A stretch of DNA of 22,794 nucleotides from JBBRSC01 sp038245795 (GTDB lineage: Bacteria > Actinomycetota > Acidimicrobiia > Acidimicrobiales > Microtrichaceae). Each line of letters starts with the position of its first letter. Position 1 is the first letter of the stretch. Of the stretch, positions 7,925 through 15,177 are shown in pieces. Under the pieces are notes generated by a model that was not told the origin of the DNA, ran no database searches, and worked only from the letters and a program-made list of their open reading frames with translations. Where the stretch lies: positions 1 through 22,794 of the forward strand of contig JBBRSC010000017.1 in the NCBI GenBank assembly GCA_038245795.1, written 5' to 3'. The position numbers were made by a program, and so were the translations under genes.

Positions 7925-7979
7925 GCCGAACTGCGCACGCTGAACCACCGAGTAGGTGGTTCAGCGTTCACAGTTCGGC
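7925..7979. repeat. Palindromic repeat, copy B (upstream of egtE)
   Basis: A 55-base inverted repeat with a 25-bp stem, two mismatched pairs (7934/7970 and 7936/7968) and the same loop GAGTA at 7950-7954. It matches copy A at 50 of 55 aligned positions, in the same orientation. One stem pair differs in both arms at once: T4476-A4500 in copy A, C7940-G7964 in copy B. It lies 12 bases upstream of the egtE ATG and 53 bases before the divergent gene at 8033. Confidence 0.85.
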
Positions 7980-8032
7980 GGTGTCTTGGTAGCGAGGGCG
8001 GAGGTGTCGCACTCACCTGCGAAGATTGCGCC

Positions 8033-8386
8033 ATGGCATTCGGTCAACAATCCGGTCCACCTGCGACCGGTCGGCAGGTCCAGGATCTCACCGCCCTGAT
8101 CAACGCGGCCGGGCACACCGACTTTCGCGATGCCCGAGGGCCGCTGGGGCTCACCCAACGCCAAGCCGGCGGCAAGTTCACCCGCGACGAAGCCGACGAT
8201 CTCATTGCTCGTCTGGAGGCCGAGGCCGAAGTTGAACAGGACGACGCGTCGATCGAAGCCGCACCACCCCGGCCGCCACCCATCGATCGACGCGAGGTTG
8301 AGCGGATCAAGTTGTTGGAAAAGATGCCGTCGGAAACCTTGGCAGCCGAACTCCAACGGCGGGGATGGGTTGTGATGGAACCGTGA
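8033..8386 (+). CDS. Small conserved-looking protein of unknown function
   Basis: This 117-residue soluble protein is not one I can name. It starts MAFGQQSGPPATGRQVQDL and has a compact N-terminal part ending near residue 63 (RDARGPLGLTQRQAGGKFT, then DEADDLIARLEAEAEVE). An acidic then proline-rich linker (PPRPPP) follows, and the C-terminal part reads KLLEKMPSETLAAELQRRGW. The pattern of a Q-x-x-L helix, a Thr-Arg-Asp-Glu-Ala turn and an Ile-x-x-Leu helix recalls DUF3072-like small domains, but only loosely. The frame is open upstream through the palindromic repeat; the ATG at 8033 is chosen because it falls after the repeat and opens the compact domain. It is divergent from the egt operon and precedes the SGNH hydrolase gene. 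Confidence 0.75.
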   Translation: MAFGQQSGPPATGRQVQDLTALINAAGHTDFRDARGPLGLTQRQAGGKFTRDEADDLIARLEAEAEVEQDDASIEAAPPRPPPIDRREVERIKLLEKMPSETLAAELQRRGWVVMEP

Positions 8387-8435
8387 GCGCATGCACGCCG
8401 GTATGGCCCGGACCGTCGCGGGGTATCTCACGCCC

Positions 8436-9068
8436 ATGAGCCGAACAGTCTCCTCGTCGCGTGTCCTGATCCTGTTGCTACCGATCGCACTTCTGGTCGC
8501 TGGCTTGGCGTGGTGGAAGCTGCGAACCGGCCCCGACGTGGCGCTGCTCGGTGACTCGATCACGGTGGTCAGCAACGACCAGATCAAGGAGGCGCTCGGA
8601 CGGGCCTACACGCCAGATATCGCTGCGGTTCTGGGCATCACCGCCGGCGAGATGATCCCCGCTGCGCAGAAGGCCGCGCAACGCAACCCGGAACAGGTGG
8701 TCATCGAACTCGGATCGAATGACGTGCTGAAGAAGGATCCGTTGGATCAGGCCGCGCAACACCTTCGGGATCTTGTTGCTCAGTTCCCGAAGGCCAAATG
8801 CGTGCATCTCGTGACCATCAACAGCCACATGACCGACGCCGGGAAACCGGTGGCGCCCAGGGCTGGCCTGCTCAACGCGGCCATCGTGCAGATCAAGGCA
8901 TCGGATACCCGCATTGATCTGATCGACTGGAATGCGGCCGTGTCGGACGCGATGGCCGCTCATGGCGGCAAGGAGACGTTGACCTCAGATACGGTGCACC
9001 CGAATGGCGACGGTGCCAAGGTCCTCGCAACGCTGATCCGTGCGGGGCTCGATCGATGTCCGAAGTGA
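8436..9068 (+). CDS. Membrane-anchored SGNH/GDSL-family hydrolase
   Basis: This 210-residue protein has one N-terminal hydrophobic segment (about 10-27, a signal anchor or uncleaved signal) and then an SGNH hydrolase domain outside the membrane. Motifs are block I LLGDSI with nucleophile Ser41, block III ELGSNDVL with the oxyanion Asn, and block V DTVHPNGDG with the catalytic Asp and His. The family hydrolyses ester bonds of lipids, acetylated sugars or cell-wall components; the substrate here is unknown. The frame is also open from ATG codons at 8391 and 8403. ATG 8436 is preferred because MSRTVSSSR before the hydrophobic stretch is a normal signal n-region. The end overlaps the aldo/keto reductase start by 13 bases, so the two are likely cotranscribed. 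Confidence 0.85.
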   Translation: MSRTVSSSRVLILLLPIALLVAGLAWWKLRTGPDVALLGDSITVVSNDQIKEALGRAYTPDIAAVLGITAGEMIPAAQKAAQRNPEQVVIELGSNDVLKKDPLDQAAQHLRDLVAQFPKAKCVHLVTINSHMTDAGKPVAPRAGLLNAAIVQIKASDTRIDLIDWNAAVSDAMAAHGGKETLTSDTVHPNGDGAKVLATLIRAGLDRCPK

Positions 9069-9907
9069 GCATGACCAGTAGCCCGATCCAGAACATCGCA
9101 CTCAACGACGGGACGACCATCCCGCAGATCGGATTCGGTGTCTTCCAGATTGATGACGAAGGGGCCGAGGCGGCGGTGACCGAGGCACTCACCGCCGGGT
9201 ACCGGAGTATTGACACCGCCAAGATCTACGGCAACGAACGCGGCGTCGGCCGTGCGCTGGCGGCGGCGACGGTTCCGCGCGACGAGATCTACGTGACGAC
9301 CAAGCTCTGGAACACCGACCAGGGCTACGAGAGCACCATGCGGGCGTTCGACTCGTCGATGACACGACTGGGACTCGACGTGTTGGACCTCTATCTCATC
9401 CACTGGCCGGTGCCCTCGAACGATCTCTACGTCGAGACCTATCGGGCGATGATCGACCTCCAGGAGGCTGGACGGATCAGGTCGGTCGGGGTGTCGAATT
9501 TCAATCCGACACATCTCGATCGGGTCATCGCCGAAACCGGTGTGACGCCAGCGCTCAACCAGATCGAGGCCCATCCGTACTTCCCCCAGAACGATCTCCA
9601 TGCGTACAACGACTCACTGGGAATCGCGACCGAAGCGTGGTCGCCGCTCGGCCAGGGGCGCGGCATCCTCGAGAATCCTCTGCTCGTCGACATCGCTGAA
9701 CGACTCGATGTGTCGGCGGCCCAGGTGGTGTTGCGTTGGCATCTCGATCGCGGAACGGTCGTCATCCCCAAGTCGGTGACGCCATCTCGGATCCGACAGA
9801 ATCTCGATGTCAACGGGTTCTCGCTGAGCGACGACGATGTTGCGAAAATCGGCACGTTGAACACGTCGAAGCGATTCGGTCCCGACCCCGACTCGTTCAA
9901 TCCATGA
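9056..9907 (+). CDS. Aldo/keto reductase (2,5-diketogluconate reductase-like)
   Basis: This 283-residue NADPH-dependent oxidoreductase reduces aldehydes and ketones in the cytoplasm. The catalytic tetrad is visible: Asp53 and Tyr58 in SIDTAKIYGNE, Lys83 in VTTKLWN and His116 in LIHWPVP. VGVSNFNPTHL, LNQIEAHPYF and the cofactor-binding end VIPKSVTPSRIRQN also fit the prokaryotic AKR5-like branch. Length is typical. The ATG at 9056 lies inside the end of the hydrolase gene; ATG 9071, three bases after that gene's stop, is an alternative that removes only MSEVS. The stop overlaps the next gene as ATGA. The physiological substrate cannot be inferred. Confidence 0.93.
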   Translation: MSEVSMTSSPIQNIALNDGTTIPQIGFGVFQIDDEGAEAAVTEALTAGYRSIDTAKIYGNERGVGRALAAATVPRDEIYVTTKLWNTDQGYESTMRAFDSSMTRLGLDVLDLYLIHWPVPSNDLYVETYRAMIDLQEAGRIRSVGVSNFNPTHLDRVIAETGVTPALNQIEAHPYFPQNDLHAYNDSLGIATEAWSPLGQGRGILENPLLVDIAERLDVSAAQVVLRWHLDRGTVVIPKSVTPSRIRQNLDVNGFSLSDDDVAKIGTLNTSKRFGPDPDSFNP

Positions 9908-10428
9908 CCAGCGTGGAACGCATCGATCCCCAACTCGACAACGACGAACTCACCATGATGTGCGAGTTCCTCGACTACCACCGCAGCACGCTCACCGCGA
10001 AGCTCGATGGTCTGTCGCAGAACCAACTCGGCCAGCGGCTCGGACCAAGCGAACTCACGATCGCCGGTCTGGTCAAACACATGGCCTATGTCGAGGACTG
10101 TTGGTTCACCAACCGTATGGCTGGTCGGGCTGAAGGTGAGCCGTGGACTCTTGCGCCCTTCGACGATGATCCTGATTGGGAGTTCCATTCGGCGCCCTCC
10201 GACACCGCCGACGAGCTGCGTGCGTTGTATGCCGAGTCGTGTGGACGGAGTCGCGCCGTCATTGCTGACATCGGCGATCCGTCAGCCCGGTCAGTGGCGA
10301 GCAATCGTGAAGGAACGGAGCACTACACATTGCGTTGGATCCTGCTCCACATGATTGAGGAGACCGCCCGGCACAACGGTCACGCGGACCTGATTCGCGA
10401 ATCCATCGACGGCACGGCTGGCGAGTAG
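9904..10428 (+). CDS. DinB-like protein (DUF664 family)
   Basis: This 174-residue protein has the DinB/YfiT-like four-helix fold typical of the actinobacterial DUF664 family. Members bind a metal through three histidines and some are thiol-dependent transferases. The likely ligands are in LVKHMAYVEDCWF and in HMIEETARHNGHADLIRE near the C-terminus, and DGLSQNQLGQR sits in the first helix as usual. The ATG overlaps the aldo/keto reductase stop (ATGA), so it is translationally coupled to that gene. Mycothiol or another low-molecular-weight thiol as co-substrate is inference from the superfamily. It is transcribed convergently with the MtfA-like peptidase, with a hairpin between them. Confidence 0.88.
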   Translation: MTSVERIDPQLDNDELTMMCEFLDYHRSTLTAKLDGLSQNQLGQRLGPSELTIAGLVKHMAYVEDCWFTNRMAGRAEGEPWTLAPFDDDPDWEFHSAPSDTADELRALYAESCGRSRAVIADIGDPSARSVASNREGTEHYTLRWILLHMIEETARHNGHADLIRESIDGTAGE

Positions 10429-10436
10429 AGACGGCA

Positions 10437-10461
10437 CGCAAGCGATCATCTGACGCTTGCG
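10437..10461. terminator. Hairpin between convergent genes
   Basis: CGCAAGCG (10437-10444) and CGCTTGCG (10454-10461) form a perfect 8-bp stem with a nine-base loop that contains the stop codon of the leftward gene. Its place between two converging genes fits a shared terminator. No T-tract is present on either side. Confidence 0.45.
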
Positions 10462-11195
10462 GGGTCCTGTCGGTAGTAATCGGCGAGCACCGCGTAGAGC
10501 TCGGGGAGCGACGTTGCCAGCTCGATCGGGCGGGCAAAGAACACCTCGGTCGTCACCGCGAAGAACTCACCCGGGTCGGTGCCGCCGTATCCGTCGAGCA
10601 ACCCATCAGCGGTGTCGCCGTGACGAAGGCGCTCGAACGCCGCGGTACACACCTCGATCCAACGACCCCGGGCATCGGTTGGCAGAGGGGGTGTGCCGTC
10701 GATCCAACCATCGAGCATGTCGAGATGGTGGGCGAACTCGTGAAAGATCACGTTGTGCCCGCGCTCGGGGTGCCGCGACTGGTCGAGGGCTGTGTCCCAG
10801 GCGATCAGTACGGGACCACGGAGGTGGGCTTGTCCCAACAGATCCACGGGGCCATTCGACATCAGACCCGGACCGACCGAATGCTCGCCGCGCATCTGGA
10901 TGGTCGACGGATGCACAATCACCGAACTCACATTTCGGTATGAGTCCAACCCGAGCGCCAACGTGAGTGCCGCGGCATGCGCCGCAATGGTCGCCCGGAT
11001 GCTGTCGGTCAACACAAAGTCACGGGCTGCTTCCCACGTGAACGATGCCACCAGAGCGTCGGTGTCGGCCACCAGCTGGTCACGACCACCGGCATCGAGC
11101 CAGGACCACGATGAAACCTGCGTTGCTGCGGCATAGCTGGCCGCGGATGGCGCCGCGGCGGGACCTCGGAAACGCTGGAAAAATCCGAAGGCCAT
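10446..11195 (-). CDS. mtfA: MtfA-like zinc metallopeptidase
   Basis: This 249-residue protein resembles the MtfA/DUF980 peptidases. The zinc motif HExxH is HEFAHHLD within NVIFHEFAHHLDMLDG, and the downstream acidic ligand is probably in EFFAVTTEVFF. Other family traits are the N-terminal FFQRFR, a VLTDSIRATIAAHAA stretch and a VIVHPSTI strand. In E. coli MtfA binds the repressor Mlc and affects the glucose PTS; no PTS or Mlc gene is in this window, so that role should not be assumed here. The frame is open to 11267, but ATG 11195 giving MAFGFFQRF matches the family start. It is divergent from the holin-like gene, with 142 bases between the starts. Confidence 0.88.
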   Translation of the reverse strand: MAFGFFQRFRGPAAAPSAASYAAATQVSSWSWLDAGGRDQLVADTDALVASFTWEAARDFVLTDSIRATIAAHAAALTLALGLDSYRNVSSVIVHPSTIQMRGEHSVGPGLMSNGPVDLLGQAHLRGPVLIAWDTALDQSRHPERGHNVIFHEFAHHLDMLDGWIDGTPPLPTDARGRWIEVCTAAFERLRHGDTADGLLDGYGGTDPGEFFAVTTEVFFARPIELATSLPELYAVLADYYRQDPASVR

Positions 11196-11337
11196 CCGCC
11201 CATCATCGTCGATGCGACGGCGAACTCGGCATCGCTTCGGGCCGGCGTCGCCGCCGCCGGACGTCACGAGTCCGCGGTCAGCGCCTCGGTAGTGTTCGGG
11301 TGCTCACCGACCACCAGCAGATTCGGACCACTCATCC

Positions 11338-11733
11338 ATGTTGCGCTTCCTCGCTCACACCGTGATTTCACTGATCGCCGACGCAGTGGCACTCATTGTT
11401 GCGGCACTGATCCTGGACGACATGGGTCTCAACGGGGTCGGGTTTGTGATCGCGATCGCGATCTTCGCCGGTTGCGAGATGCTCATCACCCCGCTTGTCC
11501 GCCAGGTCGCGATCACACGAGCGCCCGTACTGCTCGGAAGCACTGCGCTGGTTGCGACGCTGATCAGTCTGATCGTGACGAAGATCCTGTCGAGCGGATT
11601 GCAGATCTCCGGCGGGATCGCGACATGGGTGCTCGCGACCGTGATTGTGTGGGCGGTATCGCTGGCAACCAAGTTGCTGCTGCCGGTGTTCATGTTCAAG
11701 AAGGTGCTCGCGCAGCGAGCCGCGAACTCTTGA
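11338..11733 (+). CDS. Four-helix membrane protein, phage holin family 4-like
   Basis: This 131-residue hydrophobic protein has four predicted membrane helices near residues 5-27, 33-52, 62-84 and 92-116, with a short basic tail (FKKVLAQR). Small actinobacterial proteins of this layout are usually placed in holin superfamily IV (PF04020-like), although most are chromosomal and not in phages. Nothing around it suggests a prophage. Start ATG 11338 gives MLRFLAHTVISLIADAVALI with no signal peptide. The function is unknown. Family placement is from helix pattern and size. Confidence 0.7.
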   Translation: MLRFLAHTVISLIADAVALIVAALILDDMGLNGVGFVIAIAIFAGCEMLITPLVRQVAITRAPVLLGSTALVATLISLIVTKILSSGLQISGGIATWVLATVIVWAVSLATKLLLPVFMFKKVLAQRAANS

Positions 11734-11771
11734 CGGCGCTCATGTCGATCGAGCACTGATCGAGCGCCGTC
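11732..11771 (+). terminator. Hairpin at the end of the holin-like gene
   Basis: GACGGCGCTC (11732-11741) pairs perfectly with GAGCGCCGTC (11762-11771), giving a 10-bp stem with a 20-base loop. It begins inside the stop codon of the holin-like gene and lies 58 bases before the next gene. No T-run follows, as is common in high-GC actinobacteria. Confidence 0.5.
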
Positions 11772-11829
11772 TCACTGATCGACAATCGGTGTAGAACACT
11801 GCCGTCAACAACTCCGGGGGGAGACGACG

Positions 11830-12960
11830 GTGAGCCGCGACGATCTTGGGAACCACGAGCTGATCCAGGGCCAGACGCACGGGCGGGCAACGGGCGCAGT
11901 CTTCCACCAGCTGCTCGACGAATTGCTGTCACTCGAAGCGTTGCTGGTCACCCACCCTGACATGGGCGCCGACGAACAGAGCGCGTGTGAGTCCTATCGG
12001 TGGCTGTTCTCGATCACCCAGGTGGCCCTCGACTGTTTCGTCTGGTCCGACGGCGCCGCCCCACGGTTCGTCGACATCGTGGGGACCACCAAGAAGTGGG
12101 GTGGCGACAATGCCGATGCGTTCTACCAACACACGCCCATTGATCCGAAGCGGCGCTATCGGGTCAGCGGCCAACGCGGCGACGCGGTGTACCTCTCGCT
12201 CACGGTGTACGCCGGACCCGATGACGGCCACTACTCCGAGCGGATCGTCGGATCGATCAACAACCTCGACCTCGCCTTCGATGAGCAGGGTCGATTCGAA
12301 TTCTGGATCGCGCCTGCAGGCCACGAGATGGATGGGCCAGGCATCGTCACGGAACCCGAATCAGTGGTCGGCATCACGCGTGACTACCTGGCGGATCCCC
12401 AACGCGATCAGCGAACGACTTGGCGGATCGAAGCGCTCGATCCCGCGCCGCCCTACCGGCTCACCGACGTTGATCTGGCGCGCCGCATGGCCGCAGCCCT
12501 CACATGGGTTCGCGACCAGGCGGCGCTGGTACCGGTGCCCGTCTTCGGCGCCGTGAACACGGTTGAGCCGCCGTACCCCGTCCCCACGACGACCTTCGGT
12601 TGGGCGGCCGGAGACGCGTCGTACGCCATGGGCAGCTTCGACCTCGAGCCAGGAGCGGCACTCGTCATCCGGGGCCGATCGCCGGACTGCGCATTCTGGA
12701 ACCTCTGTCTGTGGAACCCGTTGCTCCACACCTACAACTACGACCGCGACCGAGTCACGATCAACGGCATGCAGACGGTCTACGAGCCCGACGGTTCCTG
12801 GGTGGTCGTCATCAGCGACGAGGATCCGGGCCATCCGAACTGGATCTCGACACAAGGGCACGGCAGCGGACGCCTCTGGTTCCGATGGTTCGTCCCCGCT
12901 TCGACGCCCGAGCCGATGACGTGCGAAGTACTCCCGGCAACCGAGGTGAGATCATGGTGA
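11830..12960 (+). CDS. DUF1214-domain protein
   Basis: This 376-residue protein has no signal peptide or membrane segment. Its C-terminal third matches the DUF1214 pattern, with WNLCLWNPLLHTYNYDRD, WVVVISDEDPGHPNWIST and LWFRWFVP. The middle holds a beta-rich stretch (YRVSGQRGDAVYLSLTVYAG) common in these proteins. A strong ribosome binding site (GGGGGGA, about 11816-11822) stands eight bases before the GTG at 11830, which fixes the start. The last seven bases overlap the sulfotransferase gene, so the two proteins are probably made together. DUF1214 proteins have no settled activity. Coupling to a sulfotransferase suggests a shared lipid or steroid-like substrate, but that is inference. Confidence 0.82.
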   Translation: MSRDDLGNHELIQGQTHGRATGAVFHQLLDELLSLEALLVTHPDMGADEQSACESYRWLFSITQVALDCFVWSDGAAPRFVDIVGTTKKWGGDNADAFYQHTPIDPKRRYRVSGQRGDAVYLSLTVYAGPDDGHYSERIVGSINNLDLAFDEQGRFEFWIAPAGHEMDGPGIVTEPESVVGITRDYLADPQRDQRTTWRIEALDPAPPYRLTDVDLARRMAAALTWVRDQAALVPVPVFGAVNTVEPPYPVPTTTFGWAAGDASYAMGSFDLEPGAALVIRGRSPDCAFWNLCLWNPLLHTYNYDRDRVTINGMQTVYEPDGSWVVVISDEDPGHPNWISTQGHGSGRLWFRWFVPASTPEPMTCEVLPATEVRSW

Positions 12961-14237
12961 ACCCAGCCGATAGCCACCGCATCCCGCCGGTCCACATCGA
13001 GGATCTGGCGTCACCGACCTACTCGGCCGACGTGGTCGAGATCATGACCATGGCCGCCCCGTTCGCCGACGAACTCGAACTCAGCGTCGATGCCATCTGC
13101 TCGCAGGCGATCGCCGATGTGTCGACCGACGAACGACCCCTGACCGACTTCGGGGGGACCGCCTTTCGGGAACCGATGATGGCCTTGCTGACGGCGTACA
13201 CGAACGACACCGAGCTCTCTCCGATGGGTCACATCATGATCCACGCCATGTTCACCCAGCTCGCCCGCAATCGGCTCCTGATCGCGGACCTCCTCGAGCG
13301 TCATCCTGACATCCACGACATCGAGATCGTCGCGCCGATCATCATTGCGGGACTCCCGCGGACCGGTACGACCCACCTCCACAACCTGTTGTCGGCTGAT
13401 CCGGGTCTTCGTTCGCTTCCGTACTGGGAGAGCACCGAGCCCGTTGCCCTCCCGACCGACCTCGCGGGACCGGGAGGAGAGGACCCGCGTCGTGGGCGCA
13501 CCGACGTCGCCATCGACTTCCTCAATTCGGCCCTCCCGTATTTCAAGCGGATGCACGAGATGACCGTCGATCATGTTCACGAGGAAATCCAGCTGCTGGC
13601 GATCGATTTCTCCTCGATGCTCTTCGAGACACTGGCCCCGATCCCGTCGTGGCGCGACCGATTCCTGGCGGCCGATCAGACCCCGCACTACGAGTACCTG
13701 AAGACCGTCCTCAAGGTGCTGACGTTCCTGCGGGGTGGCGAACGATGGGTCCTCAAGTCGCCGCAACATCTCGAGCAGTACCGAGCGCTCATGAACGTCT
13801 TCCCGGATGCCGTTGTCATCGTCACCCATCGAGATCCGGTGGCGGTCACGGCATCGATGGCGACCATGCTCGCCTACACGTCACGCCTGCAGCTGGCGGA
13901 GGTCGACCCGGTCGCCATCGGGCATTCGTGGATGGATCGCCTACACACCATGTTGCGGACCGCGATGCGCGAGCGGGATCTGTTGCCGGCCGACCAGAGC
14001 ATGGATGTGCGGTTCACTGACTTCATGGCTGACGACCTGGCCACGATCGAGTCGATCTACCGGTTGGCGGATCAACCCCTCGACGATCGTGCCCGTGCGG
14101 GACACGCCTCGTATCTGGAGGACCATCACCGCGATCGCCACGGCGGGCTCATCTACGACCTCGCGGATTTTGCCATAGACCCCGAGGAATGCAGAGCGGG
14201 CTTCAGCGAGTACATCGCACGATTCCTCGACCACTGA
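12954..14237 (+). CDS. PAPS-dependent sulfotransferase (Sulfotransfer_3-like)
   Basis: This 427-residue enzyme belongs to the family that transfers sulfate from PAPS to hydroxyl groups. The 5'-phosphosulfate loop is GLPRTGTT (133-140) and the 3'-phosphate motif is VIVTHRDPVAVTASMA (His292-Arg293-Asp294-Pro295). WVLKSPQHL and SLPYWES are also typical of the large actinobacterial sulfotransferases. The N-terminal ~125 residues form the helical cap usual in this group. The frame is open back to 12600, but ATG 12954 overlapping the upstream stop is chosen because the extended part overlaps the DUF1214 coding sequence out of frame. The acceptor is unknown. Confidence 0.9.
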   Translation: MVNPADSHRIPPVHIEDLASPTYSADVVEIMTMAAPFADELELSVDAICSQAIADVSTDERPLTDFGGTAFREPMMALLTAYTNDTELSPMGHIMIHAMFTQLARNRLLIADLLERHPDIHDIEIVAPIIIAGLPRTGTTHLHNLLSADPGLRSLPYWESTEPVALPTDLAGPGGEDPRRGRTDVAIDFLNSALPYFKRMHEMTVDHVHEEIQLLAIDFSSMLFETLAPIPSWRDRFLAADQTPHYEYLKTVLKVLTFLRGGERWVLKSPQHLEQYRALMNVFPDAVVIVTHRDPVAVTASMATMLAYTSRLQLAEVDPVAIGHSWMDRLHTMLRTAMRERDLLPADQSMDVRFTDFMADDLATIESIYRLADQPLDDRARAGHASYLEDHHRDRHGGLIYDLADFAIDPEECRAGFSEYIARFLDH

Positions 14238-14273
14238 CACGACGCTCAACGCCAGTTCGCGGCGCCGTGGTCG

Positions 14274-15098
14274 TCAGCGAGGCAGGGCGGAGAGCACCTC
14301 AGCGGCGTAGTCCGACGTCAGTTGCGTGATCGCCGGGAGGGCGTCCGCCGAGATGCCCATCGATTCGAAGTAGTCGGTGCGATCCCCGACCAGACCCGAC
14401 GGCTCGATGACCAGATGCGCCAACGCGTCGCCGGCCTGAAGCACCCGACTCTGGGGGGTGGTGATCTCCGGATGATGATGAACCGCTATGGCATCGGTAA
14501 ACGGTGTCGGGAAGTTCCATGAGGTGAGCACCTCAGCCGCGGCTTGGGCGTGGGTGGTGCCGAATTCCTGGAGTTCCATGATGCACTGCGCGTCGGCATC
14601 TTCGTCCTCGACCCGGAGCTCCAGGTACGGCTGGGAGGCAAGGCTGAACAGGAGTGCCGTGCCCAGGTCGTGCAGGAGGCCCAACGAGAATGCTTCGCCG
14701 CGGGGGAGTCCGAAACGACTGGCAACGACCGAACACCCGGCGGCGGTCGCGGCCGAGTGTTGCCAGAACCCCTCGGGCGCGGGGTTCTTGTGGTTTCGCA
14801 GACCCGAAGCGAGTAGCGCTGCGACTGCTCGAACCGAGTCGAAACCGATCAGGCTCACGGCGTGCTGCGTGCTGGCGATCCGTTGCTGCATGCCGAAGGC
14901 GGCAGAGTTGGCCAGTCGGATCAGCTGAGCGGTGAGCAGGGGATCCAGGTCGATGGCCTCCGCAAGGCGGTGGGCATCGGTTGCCGGATCATCAGCAAGC
15001 GTAAGGACCCGCAGCGCCGTGGGACGAGACGCCCGGAGATCTTCGATGGCCCTCGTGAGGTCCTGCGATCGCGTCTGGGTCTGCGCTGTGATGGTCAT
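14274..15098 (-). CDS. HDOD-domain signalling protein (distal copy)
   Basis: This 274-residue protein is essentially a single HDOD domain, a non-catalytic relative of HD phosphohydrolases found in bacterial signalling proteins. Family traits are SRPTALRVLTLADDP, LTAQLIRLANSAAFG, FWQHSA, GLLHDLG, EFGTTHAQAAAEVLTSW and the late HHH. GGAGGCGG stands five bases before the ATG at 15098. It is a paralogue of the HDOD gene at 15858-16826, with the same order of motifs, and is last in the flagellar-sigma operon, 79 bases after the preceding gene. The histidine and aspartate positions remain but the full HD metal site has not been checked. Its partner is unknown. Confidence 0.9.
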   Translation of the reverse strand: MTITAQTQTRSQDLTRAIEDLRASRPTALRVLTLADDPATDAHRLAEAIDLDPLLTAQLIRLANSAAFGMQQRIASTQHAVSLIGFDSVRAVAALLASGLRNHKNPAPEGFWQHSAATAAGCSVVASRFGLPRGEAFSLGLLHDLGTALLFSLASQPYLELRVEDEDADAQCIMELQEFGTTHAQAAAEVLTSWNFPTPFTDAIAVHHHPEITTPQSRVLQAGDALAHLVIEPSGLVGDRTDYFESMGISADALPAITQLTSDYAAEVLSALPR

Positions 15099-15177
15099 AT
15101 GTCCGCCTCCATGCGTCGATGCCGTCAGCCGGCCCAGATGGGATCGGTCGATGTCTCTGGAATCTTGAGGATGAGCT

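Noticed and set aside
4460..7979. The two palindromes as remnants of a CRISPR array
   Set aside because: There are only two copies, 3.4 kb apart with a whole operon between them, and no cas gene is present.
11338..11733. Prophage, because of the holin-like gene
   Set aside because: No integrase, endolysin, structural or other phage gene is nearby, and proteins of this type are common in actinobacterial chromosomes.
12600..12953. N-terminal extension of the sulfotransferase frame
   Set aside because: The region is coded in another frame by the DUF1214 gene, and the extension is Arg/Pro-rich with no family resemblance; ATG 12954 overlaps the upstream stop as expected for coupled genes.
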